8,047 nucleotides of DNA from Anaerolineae bacterium (GTDB lineage: Bacteria; Chloroflexota; Anaerolineae; DRVO01): assembly GCA_012719195.1 (NCBI GenBank), contig JAAYAV010000181.1, positions 1 through 8,047 on the forward strand, in the 5' to 3' direction. Both the position numbers and the translations under genes were made by a program. Positions 1 through 7,990 of the stretch are shown in pieces. The notes beneath the pieces are model-generated. The model had not been told where the DNA came from. It searched no databases and saw only the letters and a list, made by a program, of their open reading frames with translations. Each line of letters begins with the position of its first letter. The first letter of the stretch is position 1.

Positions 1-3000
1 ATGACGTACTGCTGACTGGCGTCGCGGCTGACGCCCAGCACCCATTCGGCGAAGTACGTTGCCGTGATGCGCCGCGGGCGATCCCAGACGTTCTCCAGGC
101 GCACATGCACCACTTTGACGGGGTCTTCCACGGCCGCAAACAGGCGCAACCTCTGCCTGATGCCGTGGCTGTTGTGCTCGAACACGGAGTAGCCGGCGCC
201 ATGGCGGACCAGGTACGGGGATGCCTTGCCGGCGGGCAGCGGTGTAGGTGACCAGACGGCGGCGCTCTCCTCATCCCGCAGGTAGAGCGCTTCTCCCGCT
301 GGGTCGAGCACCGGATCATTACTCCAAGGCGTGAGGCGGTTCTCGCCGCTGTTGAGGGCCCAGGTATATCCGGAGCCGGATTCGGAGACGAGGAAACCAA
401 ACTGCTCGTTAGCGATGACGTTGACCCAGGGAGCCGGGGTCTTCTCGCCCGGCCTCAGGTAGATGACATACTCACGGCCATCAGGGGTGAAGCCGCCCAG
501 TCCGTTGTCGAACTGAAGGTCCTCCGGCCGCGGCACGGGCGGTGTGTCCGCTCTGGTGTCCAACTCGCCCGGTGTGGGAACGAAGGCGGGTAGCCGCGTC
601 GGCGGACGCATCACGTCCTCGAGTTGCTTCTCTAGGCTGCCGCCATCTCCGCGAAGGACCACGCGCGCGGCCGAGAGAAGCAGCAACTGATCGGCCTCAG
701 GCATGCTCCCGGATTGCGCCAGGAAGATCCCACCGCGCCGGTTCAGCCAGGCCTCGCTACCAGTGTCGCCCAGCAGTCGATGCAGGCGTCCCTGGATCTC
801 TTGAGCGTAGCCGCTTTCCTTCTCATTGAGGATCACAAGGTCTATCCGCAGACCGATGTTGCGCCAGTAGGCGTGCAGGTCCAGCAGCGCCGAGACCAGC
901 GCCACCTCCTCCTCGTTACTGATGCGAACGAGCAGGATGGGGTGGTCCCCAGAGATGGCGTAGGGCCAGAGACGGGATTGTCCCTCAGTGCTGCGGGCCA
1001 GGTCCTGAGCGTCGCTGCGCTTGGCCGGGTGGGGATACAGCAGCAGCGACAGCAGGCGCTGGCCGATGACGAGGTCTTCGCTGCGCAGCTCCAGCTGCCG
1101 CAGTTCCTGTTCGCTCTTGGAGCGCGCCCGATCGTAGGCACGCTCGATCTCCACCCAGTTACTGTAGTGCTCTGCCATCCGCACAACGCGGCGGCGCGAC
1201 TCCCCAGCGCCGGTGAGGAATGCCACCTCGGCGCTGGAGTGGGGAGCCAGTTCCACCACCTGGCCCAGGGACATGATCGGGTCCAGCACAGCCCCGACCG
1301 TGCCACTGAGGCCGGGTTCGCTGCCGCTGAGAGCGGCGGGACTGGTCAGGGAGCGGTTGCGGCCGAGGAACCGAGCACGATCGGTTTCGTGGGCGCCGGT
1401 GACGGGACGGCCGGGCTCCACAATCAGGGCGTGGATCAGGTGCGGCGGCGTCTCTGTTGATGAGCGCGGGCGCCGCGAGAACAGCAGTGCGTTGTCTTGC
1501 GGGCGGAAGAGGCTCTCGATGAAGAGGCCATTGAAGACGGGGTGCCGCCGATCGGCGTCTTGCGGCGCCAGGATCACCTCCGCGTAGCTACTAACGAATA
1601 TCCTTCGCGGGGCCTCACCCCTGTTGGTGAGGCGGAGACGACGGATCTCGAGGTCATCGTTCGGGGGCACCGTGATGTCAAGAACGGCGTCAATCTCTTG
1701 GTAGCCCGTCCGGTAGACGGCCGAATGAGGCGAGAAGTGGGCGGTTCTGGAGTTGGCCTGACCGGCAACGGGCTGCTCGCCAACGGACCAGAGCTCTCCG
1801 CTTTCTAGGTCCTGCAGGTAGATCCAGGCGCCATGGTCTTCCAGAGTGGTGTCGGCACGCCAGCGAGTCAGGTCCATGTCGCGCCAGCGGCTGTATCCGG
1901 AGCCGGCGGCGGTGAGCACGACGGAGTAGCGGCTGTTGGAGATAGCGTGGACCTGCGGAAACGGCGCTCGGGGCGCAGCCTCCCAAGGATGGATGGCGAC
2001 CGACTCCGACGGCAGGCCAACGCGACTGGGCTCCTCCCGTGGGGGTTCCTGCAGCGGGGCCAAGTGAGGGACCTGCTCGTGCAAGAGCAACTCCACGCTG
2101 CGGACGCGGCGGTCTTGGTGGAACCGGCGCACCAGGGAGTCGCCCTCGAGGTGGTTGGCCAGCGACAGCAGGATCATCCCCTGGTGGTGGGCCATGTAGG
2201 AGCGTACGATCGCCTGCTTCTGGCCGGCGGGCAGCCTGGACTTGGTGAAGTCCGCCGCTTCGTAGAGACCGTACAGGCCGCGCATGCCGATGCTCTCGAG
2301 GCGTTCGAGGTTGCGCACGACCGCACTAGGTTCGATGGGCAGGCCCAGAAGGCAAGCGTACGGAGTGATAACGAGGTCCTCGTGCAGCCCGCGCTTGAGC
2401 CCGAGGCCGGGCACTCCAAAGGCACGGTACTGATAGCTCAGGCCATCGTCGAACTCGTAGAAGCCGGACTCCGAAACACCCCAGGGCACTCCTTGCTGTG
2501 TGGCATACTCGATCTGCCTGGCGACGGCCGCCTGGCAACTCTGCTGAAGCAGGGTGTTGTCGTAGTGATGCATGAGCAGGTAGGGCATCAGGTACTCGAA
2601 CATGGTGCCGCTCCAAGAGAGCAGAGCGCGCATGCCATTGGTCTCAGTTACGGGCCGGCTCAGGCTCAGCCAATGAGACACCGGTGCATCGCCCTTGGAT
2701 ATGGCGAGGAGGCTGGCGATGCGGGCCTCGGAGGCCAGCAGGTCGTAGTAGTTGGGGTCTAGCCGGGCCGAATCCACGTTGTAGCCGATGTGGAAAGCGC
2801 CGCGCCTCTTGTTGTAGAGGAAGGTGAAGTCGGTAGCTTCGATGATGGCGTCCATCTCGGCGACCAAGCTGTCCAGTTCCTCGAGGACCTCCACCGCCCG
2901 TGTCCTGGCGGCCTGCAACATCGCCTCCAGCTCGTCGCACCAGGCGCATCCGGTCTGCGCCTGCGGATTGCCCGGTGAGGCGGGGAGCAGTTCGCCGCGA

Positions 3001-6000
3001 AGCTGCGCTATGCGAGCGAGGGCGGACGTGCAGATGCCCTCGATCTCGTCAAGCTGTGGAGAAGCGGGCAGGGATTCGACTAGGCCCAGCCAGGCCGAGA
3101 GTGCCCTTGAGCCGGCCGGCAGTTGCCGGAACAGCGGCGGCTGTGCCTCCCAGAGCCGCAGCCAGGGGACGAGTTGCTCATACTCGTGTTGCATCGCCGC
3201 GAGCTGGTAGTGCACCCGGTCCGACCAGGTGCGCAGTTCCCTCAGTGCCGCCACATCCATCACGCCGACCTGGGAGTCTAGCAGTTCGAGCAACAGGCGA
3301 TCCGTCTCGGAACGGTACTCGCCCAGCAGGCGCATCAGGGTGCCCACTCGCCGTTCGGGGTGACCTTTGGTCGCTCTGATGTCCCGTCGCACGACCTCCA
3401 CATGGTCCAGGACGGCCGAGATGGGCGGGGAGGGCTCGTCTGATAGAGCGCGCACGGCTTCTGAGAGTACGGTCAGGGTGTCCAGCACGCCCTGCCAGTG
3501 TTGCCAGCGCAGCACCGGTGCGGTTCTGACCTCGAGCAGTCCCTGACGGACGGTAAGCAGACTGGCCAGGTAGTTGCCGCTGTCCACGGTGGAGACATAG
3601 CGGGCGGGCAGCGGCTGCAGCGAGCGCGTGTCGTACCAGTTCAGGAGATGGCCGCGATGGTGCTCTAGCTGCGACAGCGTATCTAGGGTATTGCTGAGGC
3701 GGACGACCAACTCCACCGGGCTGACGTAGCCGAAGTCGTATGCCGCCAGGGTGGAGAGCAGGAGCATCCCAATGTTGGTGGGAGAGGTGCGGTGGGCTAC
3801 CAGGCCGCGTGGTGACTCCTGGAAGTGGTCTGGCGGCAGCCAATGGTCGTTGGGCCCGACGAACTGCTCGAAGAAGAACCACGTGTGCCGCGCCAACAAC
3901 CTTAGCTTGTCTTGGTTCTCCGTGCTGAGCCTTTCGCGCTCACGCAACCGAGGAAGGCTGATCCAGTGCGCCACCTGGGGCGAGACGAACCACAGCAGCA
4001 GAAACGGGGCAGCGACAGGCAAGGCCGAAGGGTTGACCAACGCGAGAACGATGGCCAGCAGGACGGCCTGTAGGGGCGCGGCCGACATGGCGCGCCAGGA
4101 AACGGCGACCCTCAGGTCTCGGCCGAAGATCCGGGCCGTGTGCGCCGCGGTCGTCCACTGGAGCAGCTTGCGATGTGTGATCAGCAGGCGCACCAGGGTG
4201 GTGGCGACGGCATCGACGGTGACCCAGGCCTCGTAGGGTAGCGTAATCAGCTCGAGCAGCCAGCGCAGAGCCAGTGTGCCCGCAGTTCGCATGGTCATCC
4301 GCAGCGAGGCGACGCTGTCGCCGCGAACCAGGTCGCCTACCACGCCGGTGATGAGCGGGGCGGCCAAGGCAAGTAGCGCTACCAGTGTCCACGCGAATGG
4401 AGTTCCGAACGCGCCGAGCCAGATGGCCGCGAGCAGGAGCATGACTGTCGGGTCCAGCAGACTGCGCCGCAGGTTGTCGGCGATCTTCCACAGGTCCATG
4501 GTGCGGAGACGGGGTGGGGGGGCCTTAGCGTCCGATCCGGAGGGCCTGGTCAGCAGCCAGGGCAGCAACTGCCAATCGCCCCGGATCCAGCGATGCATGC
4601 GATGGGTGGACTCCAGGTAGCCGGCCGGATAGTCCTCGTACAGGACGACGTCGGTAACGAGGCCGGCGCGGCCCTGGATCCCCTCGAAGAGGTCATGGCT
4701 CAGAAGAGCATTGTCCGGCACTTTGCCCGCCAGGCTGCGATCGAACCCGGCGAGGTCATAGATGCCTTTGCCGACGAAGATGCCCTCGCCGAACCAGTCT
4801 TGATAGACGTCGGAGACGGCCCGGGTGTACAGGTCGAGCCCCGAGTCACCCGCGGAGATCCTCGCGAAGAACGAGCGACTGGCGCTGACCGGCTTGACCT
4901 CGGTGCGGGGCTGCAGGACGGTGTAGCCATGGCGCACTCGCCCGGTGCCAGGGTCGAACTCCACCCGGTTGAGCGGGTGGGCCAGCGTACCGACGAGGCG
5001 CCGGGCGCTTCCCTGGGGCATGATGGTGTCCGCATCCAAGGTGATGACGAAGCGAATCGGGGGCAGCGAGGCGAAGTCCCCCATCAGGACCACATCGGAG
5101 TGGGTGTCGCGCCGTAGCAGCAGGTCGTTGAACTCCTGCAATTTGCCGCGCTTGCGTTCCCAGCCCATCCAGACTCCCTCGCTACCGTTCCAGCGCCGAT
5201 GGCGATGGAAGAGGTAGAAGGGGCCGGGGGTGTCGCGCCGGTAGCTGAGGTTCAGCCGCGACAGGGCCCTGCGCGCGTGGTCGAGCAGTTCCTCGTCCTC
5301 GGGAGTAACCTCGGAGGGGCCGTCGGTGAAGTCGGTTAGCAGGGCGAAGTGTAGATTGTCATCCGGGTTGCGCAGGTAGTGCTGCTCCAACTGATCCAGG
5401 AGCGAGTCCACCTCGGCGCGGCCGGACAGAAGCGCCGGCACCACCACGAACGTCGCCAGGTCCGGCGGCACGCCTTGCTCCAACCGCAGCTTGGGCAGCA
5501 GACGCGGCGGCGTGGCGTGGGTCACGACCCAGTTGACCAGGCTGACGCCTATGGTGACCGAGGGGACCAGGAGCAGCAGGAAGAGAGCCACGGACTGCCA
5601 GGGACCGGCGTCGGTTCCACGTCCGTACTGAAGTAGGGCCAGCAGGATCGCTATGCTCACCAGCCCTATGGCGCCCAGGTAGCTCAGTGCCGGTTGGGCC
5701 TGCAGCAGCCGCCCGATGGCCTGGAGTAGGGGAGTGCGGTAGCCAACGGCCGACTCGAGCGTGCGCCTCCCGCTGTCCACCAGATAGTAGCCGACGTGTC
5801 CGGCTCGAGACGGCTCGGTTCTGCCCGATGAGTCGGCATCCTGGGCCAGTTCGATGGCCTGCCGGGCCACCTCGATCTCAGACTTGCCGCTGCGCCGCGA
5901 GATCTCCTCTACCACACCTCGATAGCGATCGCGGGTGACGAAATCCATCTCGGCGTAGACGCCGGCGGGGTCATGCTTGAGAGTGTCGTCCACCAAGCTG

Positions 6001-6689
6001 ACGCTCTCAATGAACACCTCCCAGTCCTCAACCGCAAGTGCCCTAAGGCTAACGATGGCGTTGGCCACGAGAGTCTCATGGGGCACTCGGTCGGGCAGGG
6101 GAGGTGCCGGAGCGGGGATGGGCGGGGCAGTCGCATCAACCGCGGCGGCCGTGGCTCGGGCCAGAGTCTCGAGGATACACAGCCGGAACATGACGGGAAG
6201 GGCCCACAGCTCGCCGGTGGTGATCGGCGTCACCGACTGGTAGACCCGAAGGAACATGCCCACCCACTCGAGATTGAGGCGGGCATCGCACTCGGCGATG
6301 GCGGCGCGAGCGAGAGCGTAGGCGCGCGGGTACCTCGGCGAGGAGTCCCGCAGCTCGGGCAGTTGTCGATAGTAGCTCGGAGGCATGTCCTCGCGGACTT
6401 GACGGATCGACTGGTCGACAATGTGGAAGTTGTCCAGCAGCCATTCGGCCGCGTAGGGGTTTCCGGTACCGTTGGCCTGATTGCTGCTAAGTGACGCCCG
6501 GACGGTGCGGAGGAAGTGGGCGATGCCGTCGAGATAGCCGAGTACATCGGTGCCGTTGCCGCGACCGACCGAGTCGTGCTGCTGTGCTACTCGGCGCACG
6601 CGGCTCTCGAAGAGGCGCGCTTCGGCCCTGGTATCGCGGCGGCGGCCTGGTGGCGGAGCGGCTTCGCCCGTTGCGTGCTCAGTCGTCAC
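1..6689 (-). CDS. ndvB: Cyclic beta-1,2-glucan synthase (GT84-GH189-GH94), C-terminus cut by window edge
   Basis: The family builds linear beta-1,2-glucan from UDP-glucose at the inner membrane, trims it by phosphorolysis and cyclizes it. One open frame gives 2229 complete codons with no stop; relatives run to about 2800 residues, so roughly 600 are missing. Residues 81-110 (AEWLLDNFH, then PPSYYRQLPEL) match the family N-terminal region. Hydrophobic segments lie near 338-356, 367-390, 749-763, 767-786, 874-889 and 891-904. The GT84 domain between them has D453/D456, D552-A-D554, H665-D666 and R697-x-x-R700-W701. The GH189-like cyclization region has RTSPTNIG (967-974), NWYDT (1017-1021), VDSGN (1035-1039), a helical, possibly coiled-coil insert to about 1285, FEYLMP (E1365), PWGVSES (E1407) and AHHQGM (1500-1505). 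GH94 sandwich signatures are ISNSRYS (from about 1583), NGLGGF (2062-2067) and TPWSNDP (2120-2126); the GH94 catalytic Asp is off-window. The GTG start is the first possible one after an in-frame TGA at 6705-6707. Other beta-glucan linkages cannot be excluded. Confidence 0.95.
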   Translation of the reverse strand, partial: MTTEHATGEAAPPPGRRRDTRAEARLFESRVRRVAQQHDSVGRGNGTDVLGYLDGIAHFLRTVRASLSSNQANGTGNPYAAEWLLDNFHIVDQSIRQVREDMPPSYYRQLPELRDSSPRYPRAYALARAAIAECDARLNLEWVGMFLRVYQSVTPITTGELWALPVMFRLCILETLARATAAAVDATAPPIPAPAPPLPDRVPHETLVANAIVSLRALAVEDWEVFIESVSLVDDTLKHDPAGVYAEMDFVTRDRYRGVVEEISRRSGKSEIEVARQAIELAQDADSSGRTEPSRAGHVGYYLVDSGRRTLESAVGYRTPLLQAIGRLLQAQPALSYLGAIGLVSIAILLALLQYGRGTDAGPWQSVALFLLLLVPSVTIGVSLVNWVVTHATPPRLLPKLRLEQGVPPDLATFVVVPALLSGRAEVDSLLDQLEQHYLRNPDDNLHFALLTDFTDGPSEVTPEDEELLDHARRALSRLNLSYRRDTPGPFYLFHRHRRWNGSEGVWMGWERKRGKLQEFNDLLLRRDTHSDVVLMGDFASLPPIRFVITLDADTIMPQGSARRLVGTLAHPLNRVEFDPGTGRVRHGYTVLQPRTEVKPVSASRSFFARISAGDSGLDLYTRAVSDVYQDWFGEGIFVGKGIYDLAGFDRSLAGKVPDNALLSHDLFEGIQGRAGLVTDVVLYEDYPAGYLESTHRMHRWIRGDWQLLPWLLTRPSGSDAKAPPPRLRTMDLWKIADNLRRSLLDPTVMLLLAAIWLGAFGTPFAWTLVALLALAAPLITGVVGDLVRGDSVASLRMTMRTAGTLALRWLLELITLPYEAWVTVDAVATTLVRLLITHRKLLQWTTAAHTARIFGRDLRVAVSWRAMSAAPLQAVLLAIVLALVNPSALPVAAPFLLLWFVSPQVAHWISLPRLRERERLSTENQDKLRLLARHTWFFFEQFVGPNDHWLPPDHFQESPRGLVAHRTSPTNIGMLLLSTLAAYDFGYVSPVELVVRLSNTLDTLSQLEHHRGHLLNWYDTRSLQPLPARYVSTVDSGNYLASLLTVRQGLLEVRTAPVLRWQHWQGVLDTLTVLSEAVRALSDEPSPPISAVLDHVEVVRRDIRATKGHPERRVGTLMRLLGEYRSETDRLLLELLDSQVGVMDVAALRELRTWSDRVHYQLAAMQHEYEQLVPWLRLWEAQPPLFRQLPAGSRALSAWLGLVESLPASPQLDEIEGICTSALARIAQLRGELLPASPGNPQAQTGCAWCDELEAMLQAARTRAVEVLEELDSLVAEMDAIIEATDFTFLYNKRRGAFHIGYNVDSARLDPNYYDLLASEARIASLLAISKGDAPVSHWLSLSRPVTETNGMRALLSWSGTMFEYLMPYLLMHHYDNTLLQQSCQAAVARQIEYATQQGVPWGVSESGFYEFDDGLSYQYRAFGVPGLGLKRGLHEDLVITPYACLLGLPIEPSAVVRNLERLESIGMRGLYGLYEAADFTKSRLPAGQKQAIVRSYMAHHQGMILLSLANHLEGDSLVRRFHQDRRVRSVELLLHEQVPHLAPLQEPPREEPSRVGLPSESVAIHPWEAAPRAPFPQVHAISNSRYSVVLTAAGSGYSRWRDMDLTRWRADTTLEDHGAWIYLQDLESGELWSVGEQPVAGQANSRTAHFSPHSAVYRTGYQEIDAVLDITVPPNDDLEIRRLRLTNRGEAPRRIFVSSYAEVILAPQDADRRHPVFNGLFIESLFRPQDNALLFSRRPRSSTETPPHLIHALIVEPGRPVTGAHETDRARFLGRNRSLTSPAALSGSEPGLSGTVGAVLDPIMSLGQVVELAPHSSAEVAFLTGAGESRRRVVRMAEHYSNWVEIERAYDRARSKSEQELRQLELRSEDLVIGQRLLSLLLYPHPAKRSDAQDLARSTEGQSRLWPYAISGDHPILLVRISNEEEVALVSALLDLHAYWRNIGLRIDLVILNEKESGYAQEIQGRLHRLLGDTGSEAWLNRRGGIFLAQSGSMPEADQLLLLSAARVVLRGDGGSLEKQLEDVMRPPTRLPAFVPTPGELDTRADTPPVPRPEDLQFDNGLGGFTPDGREYVIYLRPGEKTPAPWVNVIANEQFGFLVSESGSGYTWALNSGENRLTPWSNDPVLDPAGEALYLRDEESAAVWSPTPLPAGKASPYLVRHGAGYSVFEHNSHGIRQRLRLFAAVEDPVKVVHVRLENVWDRPRRITATYFAEWVLGVSRDASQQYV

Positions 6690-7648
6690 GAGGCGTGACC
6701 CCTCTCATTGCGAGCGGCGCTCGCGGCATAGCCGGCACGCAGCTCGTCCGCCACGAAGTCCTGAATGACCAGGATGGACCGGGTCCCGTACTCCACTAAG
6801 CTCATGCTGACGCTGCCGTATGGTCGCATGACGTCGGCGGAACTGCCGTGAGCGCACATCACCAAAAGACTGATCGATTCCTGCTCGGAGAGCTCGTGAA
6901 TCGCCCGAGCCACGTCGGCCCCGACCAGAATCCGGGAGTCGAGTGGTACCGCCAGCCGGGGGCGCAGTTCCTCGAAGTACCGGGTGGCTAGCTCCAGGTT
7001 GCGGGACATCAGCCTTTGGACCAGCTCAAGGTCTTCTTGGGTTGGCGCGGCCGCGCGAGGTACTTCCGGCTCGCGTACGACGTGAGCTACCAGCAGCTGA
7101 GCCTCTTGGTGCCGCGCCAAGGCGGTGGCGTGGGGCAGGACGTGCTCGGCCCGGCGGGAGCCGTCAAGCGTCACGAGCACCTTCTCGTAGCGGGCCGGCT
7201 TCAGTTCGTCGCCGGTTATGTCGTGCGCCCTCACCATGAGGACGGAGACACGGGACAGCTGAATCACCTTGCGGGAAACGCTGCTGATGTTCCACTCGCC
7301 TACGCCGGTGCTCCCGTGGCTACTGAGAACCACTAAGTCCACCTCGTGTGAGCGGACGTGTTTGATGATCTCCTGGGCGGGGTGACCCTCGAGGATGACT
7401 GTGTCTGCGTCAACTCCAACCGCGCTTAACCGATCGGAGACATCGGCCAAGTAGGCCTCGGCCTCGGCCTGGCGCAGGCGCCAATAGAGAGGGTCAACCG
7501 GGGAGCCCTGGTCGCCACGCGGCCGTGGTTCCATGACGCGCAGAAGCGTGGCCCGGGCGCCGAAGGCCTCGGTGAGGGTCAGGACATGAGGCAAGACACA
7601 CTCTGCAAGGGGGGAACCGTCCAGCGGAACGAGTATGTGGTGGAACAT
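6686..7648 (-). CDS. Tandem universal stress protein (two UspA domains)
   Basis: This 320-residue protein is a soluble cytosolic double-UspA protein; the family binds ATP or other nucleotides and acts in stress and energy sensing. Domain 1 (about 2-140) opens with HHILVPLDGS and ends with SSHG-x9-SS before VSVLMV. Domain 2 (about 154-297) opens with EKVLVTLDGS and ends with CAHG-x9-GS before SILVIQDF. The family pattern is G-x2-G-x9-G(S/T). Both copies lack its first glycine (S109, C265) and domain 1 also lacks the third (S122), so domain 2 keeps the better site. A polar tail (298-320) follows. The start is the ATG at 7646-7648, with AAGGAG six bases upstream; a TTG at 7664-7666 would add six residues but lies across that Shine-Dalgarno. 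The stop TGA overlaps the GTG of the glucan synthase. No transmembrane or kinase-like segment is present. Confidence 0.93.
   Translation of the reverse strand: MFHHILVPLDGSPLAECVLPHVLTLTEAFGARATLLRVMEPRPRGDQGSPVDPLYWRLRQAEAEAYLADVSDRLSAVGVDADTVILEGHPAQEIIKHVRSHEVDLVVLSSHGSTGVGEWNISSVSRKVIQLSRVSVLMVRAHDITGDELKPARYEKVLVTLDGSRRAEHVLPHATALARHQEAQLLVAHVVREPEVPRAAAPTQEDLELVQRLMSRNLELATRYFEELRPRLAVPLDSRILVGADVARAIHELSEQESISLLVMCAHGSSADVMRPYGSVSMSLVEYGTRSILVIQDFVADELRAGYAASAARNERGHAS
6699..6706 (-). promoter_or_regulatory. Ribosome binding site deciding the GTG start of the glucan synthase
   Basis: On the minus strand the sequence GAGAGGGG lies nine bases before the GTG at 6687-6689. It sits inside the last codons of the upstream stress protein gene. 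With the in-frame TGA at 6705-6707 just behind it, it leaves this GTG as the only reasonable start without discarding the N-terminal region. Confidence 0.65.
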
Positions 7649-7654
7649 CGCGGA

Positions 7655-7660
7655 CTCCTT
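7655..7660 (-). promoter_or_regulatory. Shine-Dalgarno site of the universal stress protein gene
   Basis: AAGGAG on the minus strand is followed by six bases and then the ATG at 7646-7648. This strong match selects that ATG over the in-frame TTG at 7664-7666, and the protein then begins directly at the first beta strand of the UspA fold. Confidence 0.85.
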
Positions 7661-7749
7661 GACCAACGAGGAAGCTACCGAGGATCTTCACTCGGACGGT
7701 AACGACAGCGTGGTGCAGCGGTGGAGAAGCAGCAACTATGTTGTCCTGC

Positions 7750-7778
7750 ATTGTACTCGGCGACGCTCGGGCTGAGAA
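7750..7778 (-). promoter_or_regulatory. Candidate sigma-70-type promoter for the stress protein-glucan synthase operon
   Basis: On the minus strand TTCTCA (7773-7778) and TACAAT (7750-7755) are separated by 17 bases. The -10 matches the consensus at five of six positions and the -35 at four of six. It would start transcripts near 7743, giving a leader of about 95 bases before the stress protein ATG. Short chance matches are common, and the host's sigma factor preferences are unknown, so this is tentative. Confidence 0.35.
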
Positions 7779-7990
7779 GTCAGGCAATACACGGTGGTGC
7801 TGCCGGTCCGGAGAGGGGGGCGGCCGATGGGGGATGCTGACTTTCGCTCTGATCGCGGCCATGTCGGGGCTTGAAACGAGAAGGCCGGTCGGCAGGAGGC
7901 GAATGACGGCCACCCCGCGGAGGGGGAGTCCGCCGGGAGCCCCGCAGGAGCGGAACCGGGCCGCCGTCGAGTGCTTGCCGACGGGAAATC

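Larger units (their letters stand above)
7649..7990. other. Intergenic region between the SDR gene and the stress protein gene
   Basis: This 342-base gap holds the stress protein's Shine-Dalgarno and the candidate promoter. At 7733-7743 there is a small near-palindrome (CAAC-TAT-GTTG), close to the predicted transcript start. An imperfect hairpin lies at 7671-7689, just before the Shine-Dalgarno. The part next to the SDR stop (about 7905-7975) is very GC-rich with short stems such as GCGGA/TCCGC, but no T-run follows, so no intrinsic terminator can be called. Open frames crossing it on either strand have no recognisable protein content. The length suggests the stress protein gene starts its own transcription unit rather than following the SDR in a tight operon. 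Confidence 0.6.

Noticed and set aside
714..1460. A 248-codon open frame on the plus strand
   Set aside because: It is antisense to the GH94-side part of the glucan synthase, with a low-complexity, domain-free translation.
1833..2762. A 309-codon open frame on the plus strand
   Set aside because: It lies wholly antisense to the glucan synthase, in a region with conserved family motifs, and its translation shows no recognisable domain. It is a by-product of GC-rich third codon positions.
3178..3882. A 234-codon open frame on the minus strand
   Set aside because: It is in a different frame within the glucan synthase; its Arg/Pro/Ala-rich translation is typical of an out-of-frame reading, and it overlaps the conserved RTSPTNIG, NWYDT and VDSGN motifs of the real frame.
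7494..7913. A 139-codon minus-strand open frame across the leader into the stress protein gene
   Set aside because: It overlaps the well-supported stress protein in another frame, has no clear ribosome site and shows no domain.
7905..7975. A possible terminator after the SDR gene
   Set aside because: Only short GC stems can be drawn and no T-run follows on the minus strand, so the evidence is too weak.
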